Part shown: in pieces, positions 1 through 7,755 of the stretch | Position numbering within the stretch: position 1 is the stretch's first letter | Layout of the letters: each line of letters opens with the position of its first letter | Assembly: GCF_008000935.1 (NCBI RefSeq) | Contig: NZ_CP042831.1 | Location: 124,001 to 188,000 of the forward strand | Length of the DNA stretch: 64,000 nt | Source of the DNA: Flavobacterium alkalisoli | Lineage (GTDB): Bacteria > Bacteroidota > Bacteroidia > Flavobacteriales > Flavobacteriaceae | Direction: 5' to 3' | Notes under the pieces: generated by a model | The model's database searches: none | Seen by the model: only the letters and a program-made list of their open reading frames with translations | What the model was told of the DNA's origin: nothing | Translations under genes and position numbers: made by a program

Positions 1-31
1 GTTTGGAACGATCAAAAGTTTCCTTTGCCAT
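1..31 (-). CDS. tuf: Elongation factor Tu, N-terminal fragment
   Basis: The reverse complement of the first 31 bases begins with ATG and reads MAKETFDRSK, the conserved start of Bacteroidetes EF-Tu, the GTPase that brings aminoacyl-tRNA to the ribosome. The rest of the gene lies beyond the left edge. It is downstream of three tRNA genes on the same strand, the usual tRNA-tuf arrangement in this phylum. Only ten codons are visible, so the call rests on this short match plus context. Confidence 0.85.
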   Translation of the reverse strand, partial: MAKETFDRSK

Positions 32-87
32 GATTTAATAATTTAATCTTAGTTATATAATTAGTGTTCAAATTTTTACTAATATTG

Positions 88-159
88 AGCCAATGACGGG
101 ATTTGAACCCGTGACCTCTTCCTTACCAAGGAAGCACTCTACCCCTGAGCTACACCGGC
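88..159 (-). tRNA. tRNA-Thr (anticodon GGT)
   Basis: The cloverleaf reads on the minus strand. The seven-base acceptor arms GCCGGTG and CATTGGC pair with two G-T wobbles, the anticodon loop TTGGTAA sits on a CTTCC/GGAAG stem, and the T arm carries GGTTCAAATCC. The anticodon GGT decodes ACC and ACU. The 3' CCA is not encoded. It is 56 bases upstream of tuf and is probably co-transcribed with it. Confidence 0.96.
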
Positions 160-187
160 TTAATCCTAAACTCTCGCTTAGAGTTAG

Positions 188-268
188 TGGGGAGAGCAGG
201 ATTCGAACCTGCGAAGGTTTCCCAACGGATTTACAGTCCGTCCTCGTTGGCCGCTTGAGTATCTCCCC
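188..268 (-). tRNA. tRNA-Tyr (anticodon GTA)
   Basis: A class II tRNA with a long variable arm. The acceptor arms GGGGAGA and TCTCCCC pair perfectly, the anticodon loop is CTGTAAA, and the T loop contains GGTTCGAATCC. CCA is not encoded. It lies between the two threonine tRNAs. Confidence 0.96.
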
Positions 269-304
269 TAACCTTTATCTTCAGTTGCTTTTCAAAAAAC
301 TTTG

Positions 305-378
305 AGCCGATGGAGGGACTCGAACCCACGACCTGCTGATTACAAATCAGCTGCTCTAGCCAGCTGAGCTACACCGGC
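305..378 (-). tRNA. tRNA-Thr (anticodon TGT)
   Basis: The acceptor arms are GCCGGTG and CATCGGC, the anticodon loop TTTGTAA sits on a CTGAT/ATCAG stem, and the T loop is GGTTCGAGTCC. The anticodon TGT decodes ACA and ACG, so the two Thr tRNAs of this cluster complement each other. CCA is not encoded. It is first in the cluster, just after the terminator of the hpf transcript. Confidence 0.96.
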
Positions 379-387
379 AACTTAGAA

Positions 388-416
388 TAAAAAAAGTCCG
401 CTATTTCTAACGGACT
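388..416 (-). terminator. Rho-independent terminator after hpf
   Basis: On the minus strand AGTCCG and CGGACT form a stem (395-400 with 411-416) followed by a run of seven T. It separates the hpf transcript from the tRNA cluster. Confidence 0.8.
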
Positions 417-470
417 GCAAATGTATAGATTTTTTATTTTAATCAAAACATTTTTGAACTTTTTTTTCAG

Positions 471-773
471 TTATGAATGCGCTCTTACTTTTTGTTTTCT
501 TTTCACCAATAAACGCTCCATGGAATCAGCCGCTAACATTACAGCCTCCTCAAATGTCTTACACTGTTTTTTGACTACAAATTCGTCTCCGGGAACACTA
601 ACTTTAAGCTCTGCAATCTTATTAATTTTTGCACTCGTATTATCCAGTTTAAAAAACACATCAGAACATACAACTCTGTCATAATACTTATCAAGCTTAT
701 CCAATTTTTCCTGAACATAGCCAACCAGTTTTCTGTCAACATTAAAGTTGACTGCATGAACATTTACTTTCAT
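471..773 (-). CDS. hpf: Ribosome hibernation-promoting factor, short form
   Basis: About 100 residues of the HPF/RaiA (YfiA) family, which bind the 30S decoding region and inactivate ribosomes in stationary phase. The whole protein is the S30AE-type domain: an N-terminal strand MKVNVHAVNFNVD, the helix LVGYVQEKLDKLDKYYD, and a basic C-terminal helix rich in Lys and Arg. There is no C-terminal dimerisation domain, so it is the short form. An ATG two codons upstream (779) is possible. I chose MKVNV because family members begin there. It follows xerC by about 25 bases and ends before a terminator, so xerC and hpf are probably one transcript. Confidence 0.9.
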   Translation of the reverse strand: MKVNVHAVNFNVDRKLVGYVQEKLDKLDKYYDRVVCSDVFFKLDNTSAKINKIAELKVSVPGDEFVVKKQCKTFEEAVMLAADSMERLLVKRKQKVRAHS

Positions 774-800
774 AAACATAACTTTTAAAATAGTTAAACA

Positions 801-1703
801 TTATGAATCATTTCGGTTACGGGGATGCGCTTCCTGATATACTTTTTTAAGCTCCGCAAGACTGCTGTGCGTGTATATTTGAGTAGAAGACAAACTTGCG
901 TGACCTAATAATTCTTTTACTGAGTTTAAATCTGCTCCGTTATTGAGTAAATGTGTAGCGAAAGTATGACGCAACACATGAGGACTCTTTTTAACCTTAG
1001 CAGAGACAACACTAAAGTAACTATTTATTAACCTATAAACAAAAGATTCACTCACTTTTTGACCCCTCCTGTTTAAAATTAACACATCTCTGTCTACTAT
1101 ATTTTCAAGCTCATTTCTTTCTGTAAGATATTTTGTAATAAGTTGAGCAGTACAGCTCAAAACTGGCAATATCCTCTCCTTATTTCTCTTACCCAAAACC
1201 TTTAAAGTCTGCCCGCCTTTATCATACGAGTTGAGCTTTAAACCAATAAGCTCTGCCCTACGCATACCTGTTGTATAAAATAGCTCAATAATAAGCCTGT
1301 CCCTAACACCATCAAAATCATCAGTATATTCCATTTCTTCATATACAGCAGTAAGCTCTTTTTCAGAAAAAGGAACCTGTACTTTTTTTTCCGTTTTAAG
1401 CGATTTGTGTTTTTGAAGCGGATTGATCTCAATCTGCTTTGCACGAAGTAAAAATTTATAAAACGATTTAAGCGAAGATATCTTTCGGTTTACCGAGCGG
1501 TTAGACAAACCCTGCTCTACCAAATTTACTATCCAACCCCTAATGTGACCGTAAACCACATCTTCAAGCTCCATACTTTCATCATGCTGTTTGATAAAAG
1601 ACTCAAATTCAGACAAATCATTAGTATAAGCCTTAAGGGTTAAAAGAGAATAATTCTTCTCCTTTAAAAGATAGTCTGCATATGCCTGTTTAGAATTAAC
1701 CAT
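801..1703 (-). CDS. xerC: Tyrosine recombinase XerC-like
   Basis: A 300-residue site-specific tyrosine recombinase, the normal length for Xer proteins that resolve chromosome dimers at dif. Residues 1-85 form the SAM-like core-binding domain. The catalytic domain shows the first Arg in [23 protein letters not shown] (His and Arg of the catalytic set), [15 protein letters not shown] with the His and the nucleophile Tyr, and the usual basic tail. It sits between rpsU and hpf, which supports a housekeeping role and not an integrase of a mobile element. No dif-like site or element boundary was recognised nearby. Confidence 0.9.
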   Translation of the reverse strand: MVNSKQAYADYLLKEKNYSLLTLKAYTNDLSEFESFIKQHDESMELEDVVYGHIRGWIVNLVEQGLSNRSVNRKISSLKSFYKFLLRAKQIEINPLQKHKSLKTEKKVQVPFSEKELTAVYEEMEYTDDFDGVRDRLIIELFYTTGMRRAELIGLKLNSYDKGGQTLKVLGKRNKERILPVLSCTAQLITKYLTERNELENIVDRDVLILNRRGQKVSESFVYRLINSYFSVVSAKVKKSPHVLRHTFATHLLNNGADLNSVKELLGHASLSSTQIYTHSSLAELKKVYQEAHPRNRNDS

Positions 1704-1750
1704 AAAAAAACCGTTAACAGCAAAGTTAATGAACTTTTCTGTTAACGGTT
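1703..1750 (-). terminator. Terminator after rpsU
   Basis: A twelve-base perfect stem (AACCGTTAACAG, 1709-1720, with 1739-1750) is followed on the minus strand by a T-run. It lies between rpsU and xerC and ends at the xerC start codon, so it may attenuate read-through into xerC. Confidence 0.75.
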
Positions 1751-1774
1751 ATTATTTTAAATCCAAAAAAATAA

Positions 1775-1969
1775 TTAGTTCTCTACTGAGTCTCTTAATG
1801 TTTGGATATAAGCTGCTTTCTGGATTTGAGCTCTTCTTACAACAGATGGTTTCGTGAACTGCTGACGACTTCTTAGTTGTCTAACAACTCCTGTTTTATC
1901 AAATTTTCTCTTGTAGCGCTTTAGAGCTCTATCGATATTCTCTCCGTCTTTAATTGGTATAATCAACAT
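1775..1969 (-). CDS. rpsU: 30S ribosomal protein bS21
   Basis: A 64-residue bS21 beginning MLIIPIKDGENIDRALKRYKRKFDKTG and continuing with a strongly basic helix, the usual length for Bacteroidetes. In Flavobacteriia bS21, with bS18 and bS6, holds the 3' tail of 16S rRNA so that the anti-Shine-Dalgarno sequence is hidden (established for Flavobacterium johnsoniae ribosomes). The gene has a near-perfect Shine-Dalgarno sequence seven bases before its ATG, rare in this phylum, which fits autoregulation: ribosomes lacking bS21 would translate it best. Confidence 0.96.
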   Translation of the reverse strand: MLIIPIKDGENIDRALKRYKRKFDKTGVVRQLRSRQQFTKPSVVRRAQIQKAAYIQTLRDSVEN

Positions 1970-1976
1970 AATATAA

Positions 1977-1984
1977 CACCTCCT
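1977..1984 (-). promoter_or_regulatory. Strong Shine-Dalgarno sequence of rpsU
   Basis: The minus strand reads AGGAGGTG, complementary to the 16S rRNA 3' end, with seven bases to the ATG. Most genes in this window have no such sequence. It is probably the sensor of bS21-free ribosomes. Confidence 0.85.
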
Positions 1985-2041
1985 CTCGTTAAGGGTGCAA
2001 ACTTATAAAATATTTTTTGATTAAAAACCAATTATTCAAAT

Positions 2042-3394
2042 TTATTTTACCGACCAAACAGTATACCCATGAGGGGGCGCCTGAATTTTTACCCAGGTAT
2101 CACCCTGAGTAGTAGGCTCCCAACCGGAATTACCCGTATAATCCTTTATAACTGTATTAGCCCAGTTAGTATCTACCCACCTTTCCTGCCATGAATTACT
2201 ATTATTAATATAAACCACCAGCCCCGGGCTACCGTTTCTTCTTGCCACATACTCATCATTATCTGCATAAAGATAAGTTGTGTTACCCGAAGCCTTATTA
2301 TTATGTATCCATATAAGGTTATTCATCTTATTCTTATCCAGCCACTCTTCATAATCCCTGTAAAACACACAAGGATAGCCTTCATGCGTCATTATGTAAG
2401 CATACGCCAATAACTTATTATTATATATCTCATCGGTATCGTGGTTTGCAACAAAAGTTACAGCTTTATAAGAATTACGTTTTAAAAGCATATCTCCGTT
2501 TAGCTGAGTAAGATCATTACCCATAAACGCATCCCTCATCCTGTAATAACATGCAAAGTCAAAAGCACTGGCCTCAGCCTGATTAGCCCACCACTCTAAA
2601 GTAGCAGCGTTACCGTCCCAATACTCTCCTACAGCAAAACCTCCTGCAGCATTCTTAAAGTTCTTAACCACCCACGGTTCAAAACCTTTTACATAATCAA
2701 AGCGCCAACCGTCAAACCCCATTACATTCTTATAATATTTAGCTATGGAGTTAGAGTTGTTATACAACCAGTCCTGTACATATTGCTTATCATGACACAA
2801 ATCAGGATATCCGCCAAATGAACCGGAATCTCCGGAATGCACATCATTAGGATGAAAATCATAATAAGACCTGTTAAACAATCCCGATGCCGGCTGAAAA
2901 TCAGTCCATGTATTACCTCCCGTAAAAGGATTAGCCTGCGAAGCACCACCGCTGTTGTGATTAATAACGATATCAGCTATAACACTTATACCATTTGTGT
3001 GAGCCGTAGAAATAAGCGACTGAATCTCTGACAGAGACCCGAAGCGTGTTTCTGTACTACCCATTTGATTATAGCTTCCAAAATCAAAATAATCAAAAGG
3101 ATCGTATCCCATTGAATACGGGCCATTTTGCGCCTTAGTAGCCGGAGGAAGCCATATAGCATCTATACCGGCGTTTTTCCATGCAGGCACTTTACCTTTT
3201 ACAGTATTCCACCATGTACCACCAGCCGGAACATCCCAGTAAAAGGCCTGCATCATAACCTTAGAACCTATAGCCTTTGTATTGAATACCGGAGTGGTAA
3301 CCTCCTGACTTGTCTGGATGTCATCTTTAACATCCGCTTCATCGCTACAGCTTATTAAAGCCAAAGCGAACAGTAGAGTAAATATGTATTTCAT
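2042..3394 (-). CDS. Alpha-amylase, GH13, lipoprotein
   Basis: A 450-residue glycoside hydrolase family 13 enzyme expected to cleave alpha-1,4 bonds of starch. It starts with a lipoprotein signal (ALISC, then acidic SDEADVKDD, like the surface-export signal of Bacteroidetes lipoproteins). The TIM barrel shows the GH13 conserved regions in order: DIVINHN, GWRFDYVKGF with the nucleophile Asp, GFAVGEYWDG with the acid/base Glu, and FVANHDTDE with the transition-state Asp. The C-terminal 80 residues form the all-beta domain C. It is monocistronic, with a 22-bp near-palindrome about 72 bases upstream of the start that could bind a LacI-type maltose regulator. No sus genes for starch are adjacent. 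Confidence 0.93.
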   Translation of the reverse strand: MKYIFTLLFALALISCSDEADVKDDIQTSQEVTTPVFNTKAIGSKVMMQAFYWDVPAGGTWWNTVKGKVPAWKNAGIDAIWLPPATKAQNGPYSMGYDPFDYFDFGSYNQMGSTETRFGSLSEIQSLISTAHTNGISVIADIVINHNSGGASQANPFTGGNTWTDFQPASGLFNRSYYDFHPNDVHSGDSGSFGGYPDLCHDKQYVQDWLYNNSNSIAKYYKNVMGFDGWRFDYVKGFEPWVVKNFKNAAGGFAVGEYWDGNAATLEWWANQAEASAFDFACYYRMRDAFMGNDLTQLNGDMLLKRNSYKAVTFVANHDTDEIYNNKLLAYAYIMTHEGYPCVFYRDYEEWLDKNKMNNLIWIHNNKASGNTTYLYADNDEYVARRNGSPGLVVYINNSNSWQERWVDTNWANTVIKDYTGNSGWEPTTQGDTWVKIQAPPHGYTVWSVK

Positions 3395-3465
3395 AATTAA
3401 AAGGGTTAAATTTTACTTAATCTACATATTTAACTCCTTAATTTTACGAAATCAAAAAATATTTT

Positions 3466-3487
3466 AACACTACAACGTTGTAATGTT
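3466..3487. promoter_or_regulatory. Candidate operator (22-bp near-palindrome) upstream of the amylase gene
   Basis: A 22-bp inverted repeat centred on ACAACGTTGT with one mismatched pair. The central CG and A/T-rich arms resemble LacI-family operators. Its position between the amylase start and the upstream terminator suggests control of the amylase. The regulator is not in the window. Confidence 0.45.
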
Positions 3488-3499
3488 GATAAGTTTAAT

Positions 3500-3533
3500 A
3501 AAAAAGAGGAACTTATATATAAGCTCCTCTTTT
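3500..3533 (-). terminator. Terminator after the acyl-CoA dehydrogenase gene
   Basis: The arms AAAAGAGGA and TCCTCTTTT pair around a loop of about 14 bases and are followed by T residues on the minus strand. It lies 24 bases after the dehydrogenase stop codon. Confidence 0.7.
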
Positions 3534-3556
3534 ACAATTATTTATAATTTAAATAA

Positions 3557-4699
3557 TTAGTCTTTTAATATGTTTCGTGATATTACAAGTTTCTGGATTT
3601 CAGTTGTTCCTTCACCTATAGTACATAATTTGGAGTCTCTGTAAAACTTCTCAACCGGGTAATCCTTGGTATAACCATACCCTCCATGTATCTGTACCGC
3701 TTCATTAGAAACCCTCACACATACTTCAGATGAATACATTTTACCCATCGCTCCCGCAACAGTCATTTTCTTATTGTTATTCTTAAGATAGGCTGCTTTG
3801 TGAAGTAACAATTCAGATGCTTCGATTTCTGTAGCCATATCGGCAAGCTTAAAAGCAATACCCTGGAAGCTACTGATAGGCTGACCAAACTGATAACGCT
3901 CTTTAGAATATTTAAGAGCTGCCTCATAAGCTCCTTTTGCTATACCTAACGATAAAGCACCAATTGATATCCTACCACCGTCAAGAACCTTCATTGCCTG
4001 AACGAAACCATCACCTACTTCACCTAATCTGTTTGCATCCGGCACACGGCAGTTATCAAAAATAAGCTCGGCCGTTTCGCTGGCACGCATACCTAATTTA
4101 TCTTCTTTTTTACCACTTGTAAAACCAGGCATGCCTTTTTCAAATACAAAAGCAGTCATACCTCTTGAGTCACCTTTTTCTCCGGTACGAACAATTACCA
4201 CAGCTATATCACCCGATTTAGCGTGAGTAATAAAGTTCTTAGCACCGTTAACAATCCAGTGGTCTCCATCTTTTACAGCAGTAGTATTCATTCCCCCTGC
4301 ATCAGATCCCGTATTGTGTTCAGTTAAACCCCATGCACCAATATGCTCGGCAGTTGCCAGTTTAGGAAGCCATCTCTTTTTTTGTTCGTCATTACCAAAA
4401 GTAAGGATATGATTTGTACATAAAGAGTTATGTGCCGCTACCGACAAACCTATTGAAGGGTCTACCTTAGATATTTCTTCTACAACAGTAATATATTCAT
4501 GATAACCAAGTCCAGTTCCTCCATATTCTTCCGGAACAAGAACTCCCATATATCCCATTTCGCCAAGTTTCTTAAAAAGGTCTACCGGAAAGTGTTGTTT
4601 TTCGTCCCATTCCATAATATTAGGACGTATATGCTGATCTGCAAAATCCTTAATGGAGTCAGCAATCATTTTTTGGGTTTCGCTATATTCGAAATTCAT
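3557..4699 (-). CDS. Acyl-CoA dehydrogenase (short-chain/butyryl type)
   Basis: A flavoenzyme of about 380 residues that oxidises acyl-CoA to 2-enoyl-CoA in fatty or branched acid breakdown. The N-terminal helical domain begins MNFEYSETQKMIADSIKDFA, the middle has the signatures GAWGLTEHNTGSDAGGM and GMRASETAELIF, and the C-terminal part has QIHGGYGYTKDYPVEKFYRD and IGEGTTEIQ with the catalytic Glu. I placed the start at MNFEY (4699) and not at the ATG 13 codons upstream, because the longer form would overlap the preceding gene and adds a poly-Lys stretch foreign to the family. It follows the helix-hairpin-helix gene by 16 bases. Confidence 0.92.
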   Translation of the reverse strand: MNFEYSETQKMIADSIKDFADQHIRPNIMEWDEKQHFPVDLFKKLGEMGYMGVLVPEEYGGTGLGYHEYITVVEEISKVDPSIGLSVAAHNSLCTNHILTFGNDEQKKRWLPKLATAEHIGAWGLTEHNTGSDAGGMNTTAVKDGDHWIVNGAKNFITHAKSGDIAVVIVRTGEKGDSRGMTAFVFEKGMPGFTSGKKEDKLGMRASETAELIFDNCRVPDANRLGEVGDGFVQAMKVLDGGRISIGALSLGIAKGAYEAALKYSKERYQFGQPISSFQGIAFKLADMATEIEASELLLHKAAYLKNNNKKMTVAGAMGKMYSSEVCVRVSNEAVQIHGGYGYTKDYPVEKFYRDSKLCTIGEGTTEIQKLVISRNILKD

Positions 4700-4715
4700 T
4701 TTGACTATTTTTTTT

Positions 4716-5594
4716 TTAGAATTCCAAATATAAGGCAATTATTTTTTCTTTTTCAACAGGAAAACCATTTATTTCTAACAAATCCTCAATTTTAGAAAAG
4801 TTTCCTAACATGCTGCGTTGGGTAATAATTGCTCTGGCTAAATCTTTATTAAAATAAGGAAATCTTGAAAGTTGATGTAAAGAAGCCGTATTTACATTTA
4901 TGGTGTTTACTTCTGGCTGCGTTATTACTGCAAACCTATCGTATATATCATGCAGAGAATTAGCAGGAACATCTCCAAAATCATCCAGCTGATTCATATT
5001 CACATAACCACCAAGCTGTTCCCTTTTTTCTACAATACACTTGGCATAATAAGGCCCTATACCATATACGGCCTGCAATTGTTCACTGGTTGCTATATTA
5101 ATATCTATTACTTTAAACCCTTCTTCTTTTACATGTTTTTCTTTCGCCTCTCCCTTACTTACCATAACATCAGGTTTTTGAGAAAAACGCAGGTAAGGTT
5201 TTAGCTTTATCAATAAAGTATCATGTATGCCGGTAACTCCCTTAAACTCTTCGGAAGAGTTAACATAAGCCCCGGTTTTTCTAAATGCTGTAAGTTTATA
5301 AAGCTGTTCTTCATTCAGCCCAAGTATATACGCTTTGTAGTCGGAAATGAAATTAGGATTAAAAGGAAATATAGTATCTTTCTTAACAGACTTCGCTTCT
5401 TTAAGCTTGTCAATCTCTTCCTGATGAGACAACCATTCTGCCTCTTCAGGAGAAACCTCTTTATTACCCGAAAAACCAAATGAGGTGAATATAAAATAGC
5501 CAGCCTGAAAAATAATAATCAGGAACAGTAAAGCCATAACACCCTTTCGTTGCCCTTTAGTAAAACGCAAAAAGAATCCGAAAGGTTTTTTCAT
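4716..5594 (-). CDS. Membrane-anchored helix-hairpin-helix (ComEA-like) protein
   Basis: 292 residues. A basic start (MKKPFGFFLRFTKGQRKG) is followed by one membrane segment (about 19-40) and a soluble part with three ComEA-type helix-hairpin-helix units. The second is clearest: DINIATSEQLQAVYGIGP followed by YAKCIVEKREQLGGY. The third is INVNTASLHQLSRFPYF. Such modules bind DNA backbones without sequence specificity. ComEA proteins bind incoming DNA in natural transformation, but these three-repeat proteins are found throughout Flavobacteria and their role is not known to me. There are no other competence genes nearby. Confidence 0.8.
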   Translation of the reverse strand: MKKPFGFFLRFTKGQRKGVMALLFLIIIFQAGYFIFTSFGFSGNKEVSPEEAEWLSHQEEIDKLKEAKSVKKDTIFPFNPNFISDYKAYILGLNEEQLYKLTAFRKTGAYVNSSEEFKGVTGIHDTLLIKLKPYLRFSQKPDVMVSKGEAKEKHVKEEGFKVIDINIATSEQLQAVYGIGPYYAKCIVEKREQLGGYVNMNQLDDFGDVPANSLHDIYDRFAVITQPEVNTINVNTASLHQLSRFPYFNKDLARAIITQRSMLGNFSKIEDLLEINGFPVEKEKIIALYLEF

Positions 5595-5615
5595 TCTTAA
5601 GAATCTATGAGAAGT

Positions 5616-5843
5616 TTACAAATCGAATACCGAACTGCGTTTGGTATAAACAGCATCTTTTAAGCGAAGCCAGAAAGCAAGCGTAAGATATACCCCAAAC
5701 CATAACCCAACAGTTACAAAGGATATATATATAAAGAACAGTCTTACGTTTGTAGCACGCATACCCAGCCTGTCGGCCAGACGGGCTGACACACGAAAAC
5801 CATGTCTTTCAAAAAAGTGTCTGATGTTTGTTACAAATGACAT
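5616..5843 (-). CDS. PspC-like small membrane protein
   Basis: About 75 residues from MSFVTNIRHFFERHGF. The N-terminal half (FRVSARLADRLGMRATNVRLFF) looks like the PspC domain of phage-shock proteins, and the second half is a membrane segment (about residues 30-58) followed by a charged tail. An ATG ten codons upstream would give a longer form with hydrophobic residues atypical of the family. It lies 21 bases upstream of the helix-hairpin-helix gene on the same strand. It may be an envelope-stress component, but no PspA or PspB is nearby. Confidence 0.7.
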   Translation of the reverse strand: MSFVTNIRHFFERHGFRVSARLADRLGMRATNVRLFFIYISFVTVGLWFGVYLTLAFWLRLKDAVYTKRSSVFDL

Positions 5844-5886
5844 AAATAGAATTTGAACTCCAAATTTAAACAAAAAGTTAGTATTA

Positions 5887-7155
5887 TCAGCTTTTAATAA
5901 GCTCTAACCCTAAAGCGCACTGCATACATTTTTTATAAGCACAGTATTCATTCCTTAATTGCAATAAAGACTGACTATCGTATGCCGATTCTACCGGAAC
6001 TTTATAATATCTAAACTTATCGATAACAGCATTCTTTTCAGGCGCTATTTCCTGAAGCAGGGTAATCATTTCCTCGTCTGATTCTTTGCCTACATATTTA
6101 TTATAAGCAAACTTAAACGGGATAACTGTATTAATAACCAACAGATCTATAAATGACGACGAAAGGGTTTTTCTTTTTCTCGTACTTTCTTTATCAAACT
6201 GATAATGGGTTTGCCAATAGTCTCCTGCCTGAATCCTTAAAATATCATGAATACTTTTTAACGAATCTGCCTCTATTATTTTAGAAAATAGGTTTTGATG
6301 CAAATGATATAACTGTGCTAATTGCGACAGACGTATAGTAGGGAAATTATCGGGGCGCAGTTTAAAAAACTGCAGTTCGTTTATATAGACTTCTTCAAAC
6401 CTGTATTTGGTAAAGAGGTAATTGTACCTTGCCTGTAAATCTTTATAGTAAACATCCTCTTTATCTCCTTTAAGCACTCCTGCTCTACCCATAAATAGTG
6501 CTTCAAGGTTTTCTGCCTCAAATCCTTCTTTCCTTATAACAGAAAACGGAATTGACCTTGCTATTTTATAAAAAATCTCTCCGTTTGTATTTAACCCAAA
6601 GTTCTTAGCCAAAAAGCAGAACAAAACAGCCTCCCAGTCATTTGACGTTTCTTTTGCCAGTTCTAATATAGGGAGAGATTTTCTTTCAAGCCTCTCAAAA
6701 AATAATCTCTCTTTCCAGTTGGCAAAAACAAAACTGTTTACCGTAGCTAACTCCTTTTCACAATATATCCAGGTTTTGGGAGCAGTTAACGAACGGTAAC
6801 TATCTACAAGGTTTTTATCTGTATAATCCTTTAATTGTAATACCGGAATCTCAGTATTATCCTTTCTAAAGATTTCCGTATCATGTTCCCATACCACATG
6901 AAGTACCACATTTTCATAAGCGGCATCACGTTCATGATTATGCACATACCAATCGGAAGACTTTAAATGTATCTCCACATTGCCTGCCCATTTTTGTGTA
7001 CCTATTATAAGCTGTGCATTAAAAAAGTCAGGCCCTGCCTGTTGCAGGTATTGCCCTGAGTTAAGTATCTCTATTTTTTCTCCTTTTGTAGTATGTAGAT
7101 TCAACAGATCAAACTTTTTGAACTGCCATAAATAGTGGAGGAAATCTTCTTTCAT
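5887..7155 (-). CDS. DUF2851 family protein
   Basis: A 422-residue soluble protein matching the DUF2851 family of Bacteroidetes. Visible hallmarks are the N-terminal MKEDFLHYLWQFKKFD, GQYLQQAGPDFFNAQLIIG, and GNVEIHLKSSDWYVHNHERD, whose combination of D, E, K and H residues resembles a nuclease-type active site, though no activity is established. The C-terminal part is helical and ends with a Cys-containing stretch (CAYKKCMQC) that might bind metal. There is no signal peptide. It is followed after 43 bases by the PspC-like gene. Confidence 0.85.
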   Translation of the reverse strand: MKEDFLHYLWQFKKFDLLNLHTTKGEKIEILNSGQYLQQAGPDFFNAQLIIGTQKWAGNVEIHLKSSDWYVHNHERDAAYENVVLHVVWEHDTEIFRKDNTEIPVLQLKDYTDKNLVDSYRSLTAPKTWIYCEKELATVNSFVFANWKERLFFERLERKSLPILELAKETSNDWEAVLFCFLAKNFGLNTNGEIFYKIARSIPFSVIRKEGFEAENLEALFMGRAGVLKGDKEDVYYKDLQARYNYLFTKYRFEEVYINELQFFKLRPDNFPTIRLSQLAQLYHLHQNLFSKIIEADSLKSIHDILRIQAGDYWQTHYQFDKESTRKRKTLSSSFIDLLVINTVIPFKFAYNKYVGKESDEEMITLLQEIAPEKNAVIDKFRYYKVPVESAYDSQSLLQLRNEYCAYKKCMQCALGLELIKS

Positions 7156-7195
7156 TTTAGGGTGTGGTTATAAACCCCTAAAGTAAAGAAAAATC

Positions 7196-7708
7196 TTAAA
7201 AAAGCTTTATCTGATTATTATGAAGTAAATAAAGTTTAGCACAGGCTCTAGCATCAGACAATGCCTCATGGTGATTAAGTTCAATACCGTTGCGCTCACT
7301 ACAATATTTTAAATTAGCAGGCTTATAGCCTTTTGCCCTATAAATACGACAGGTGCACTCCCATTTATCTGCCAGCTCCAGTTCGTCATAATACAATCCG
7401 TAGTATCTCATGGTCTTTATCAGCACATTCCGGTCAAAAGCCTCATTATGTGCTACAATCTTCCTACCGTAAAGCCTTTTTTGTATTTCGGGAAAAATAT
7501 CATCAAAAGTTGGGATATCAAGAGTCTCTACAGGTTTTATACCGTGTACCATTATATTCCTGTACCAGTATTCATTTTCAGGTGGCTGGATAAGGGTATA
7601 ATATTCTTCAGTTATTTCACCATTTTCAACAGTTACAATACCTACTGCACAGGCACTATGGGCATAACCGGTTGCTGTTTCAAAATCTATGGCTGTAAAC
7701 GTACTCAT
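7196..7708 (-). CDS. 3'-5' exonuclease, DEDDh type (DnaQ-like)
   Basis: About 170 residues, all one exonuclease domain. The four acidic residues and the His are in place: FTAIDFETATG (motif I, D and E), KIVAHNEAFDRNVL (motif II, D), and NHHEALSDARACAKLYL (motif III, H and D). Proteins of this size act on DNA or RNA 3' ends, for example in repair or RNA trimming. I set the start at MSTFTAIDFE (7708). The longer reading (to 7744) would run through the terminator of the preceding gene. It sits alone between two minus-strand genes. Confidence 0.88.
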   Translation of the reverse strand: MSTFTAIDFETATGYAHSACAVGIVTVENGEITEEYYTLIQPPENEYWYRNIMVHGIKPVETLDIPTFDDIFPEIQKRLYGRKIVAHNEAFDRNVLIKTMRYYGLYYDELELADKWECTCRIYRAKGYKPANLKYCSERNGIELNHHEALSDARACAKLYLLHNNQIKLF

Positions 7709-7711
7709 ATT

Positions 7712-7741
7712 AAAAAAGAAAAGAGCCATAAAGGCTCTTTT
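7712..7741 (-). terminator. Terminator after the cystathionine beta-synthase-like gene
   Basis: The stem AAAAGAGCC/GGCTCTTTT (7719-7727 with 7733-7741) has a short loop and a T-run on the minus strand. It ends three bases before the exonuclease start. Confidence 0.8.
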
Positions 7742-7755
7742 CAAATATAGTCAAA

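Noticed and set aside
801..1703. Integrase of a mobile element
   Set aside because: The protein has Xer length and motifs and sits between rpsU and hpf, with tRNA genes intact and no duplicated attachment site.
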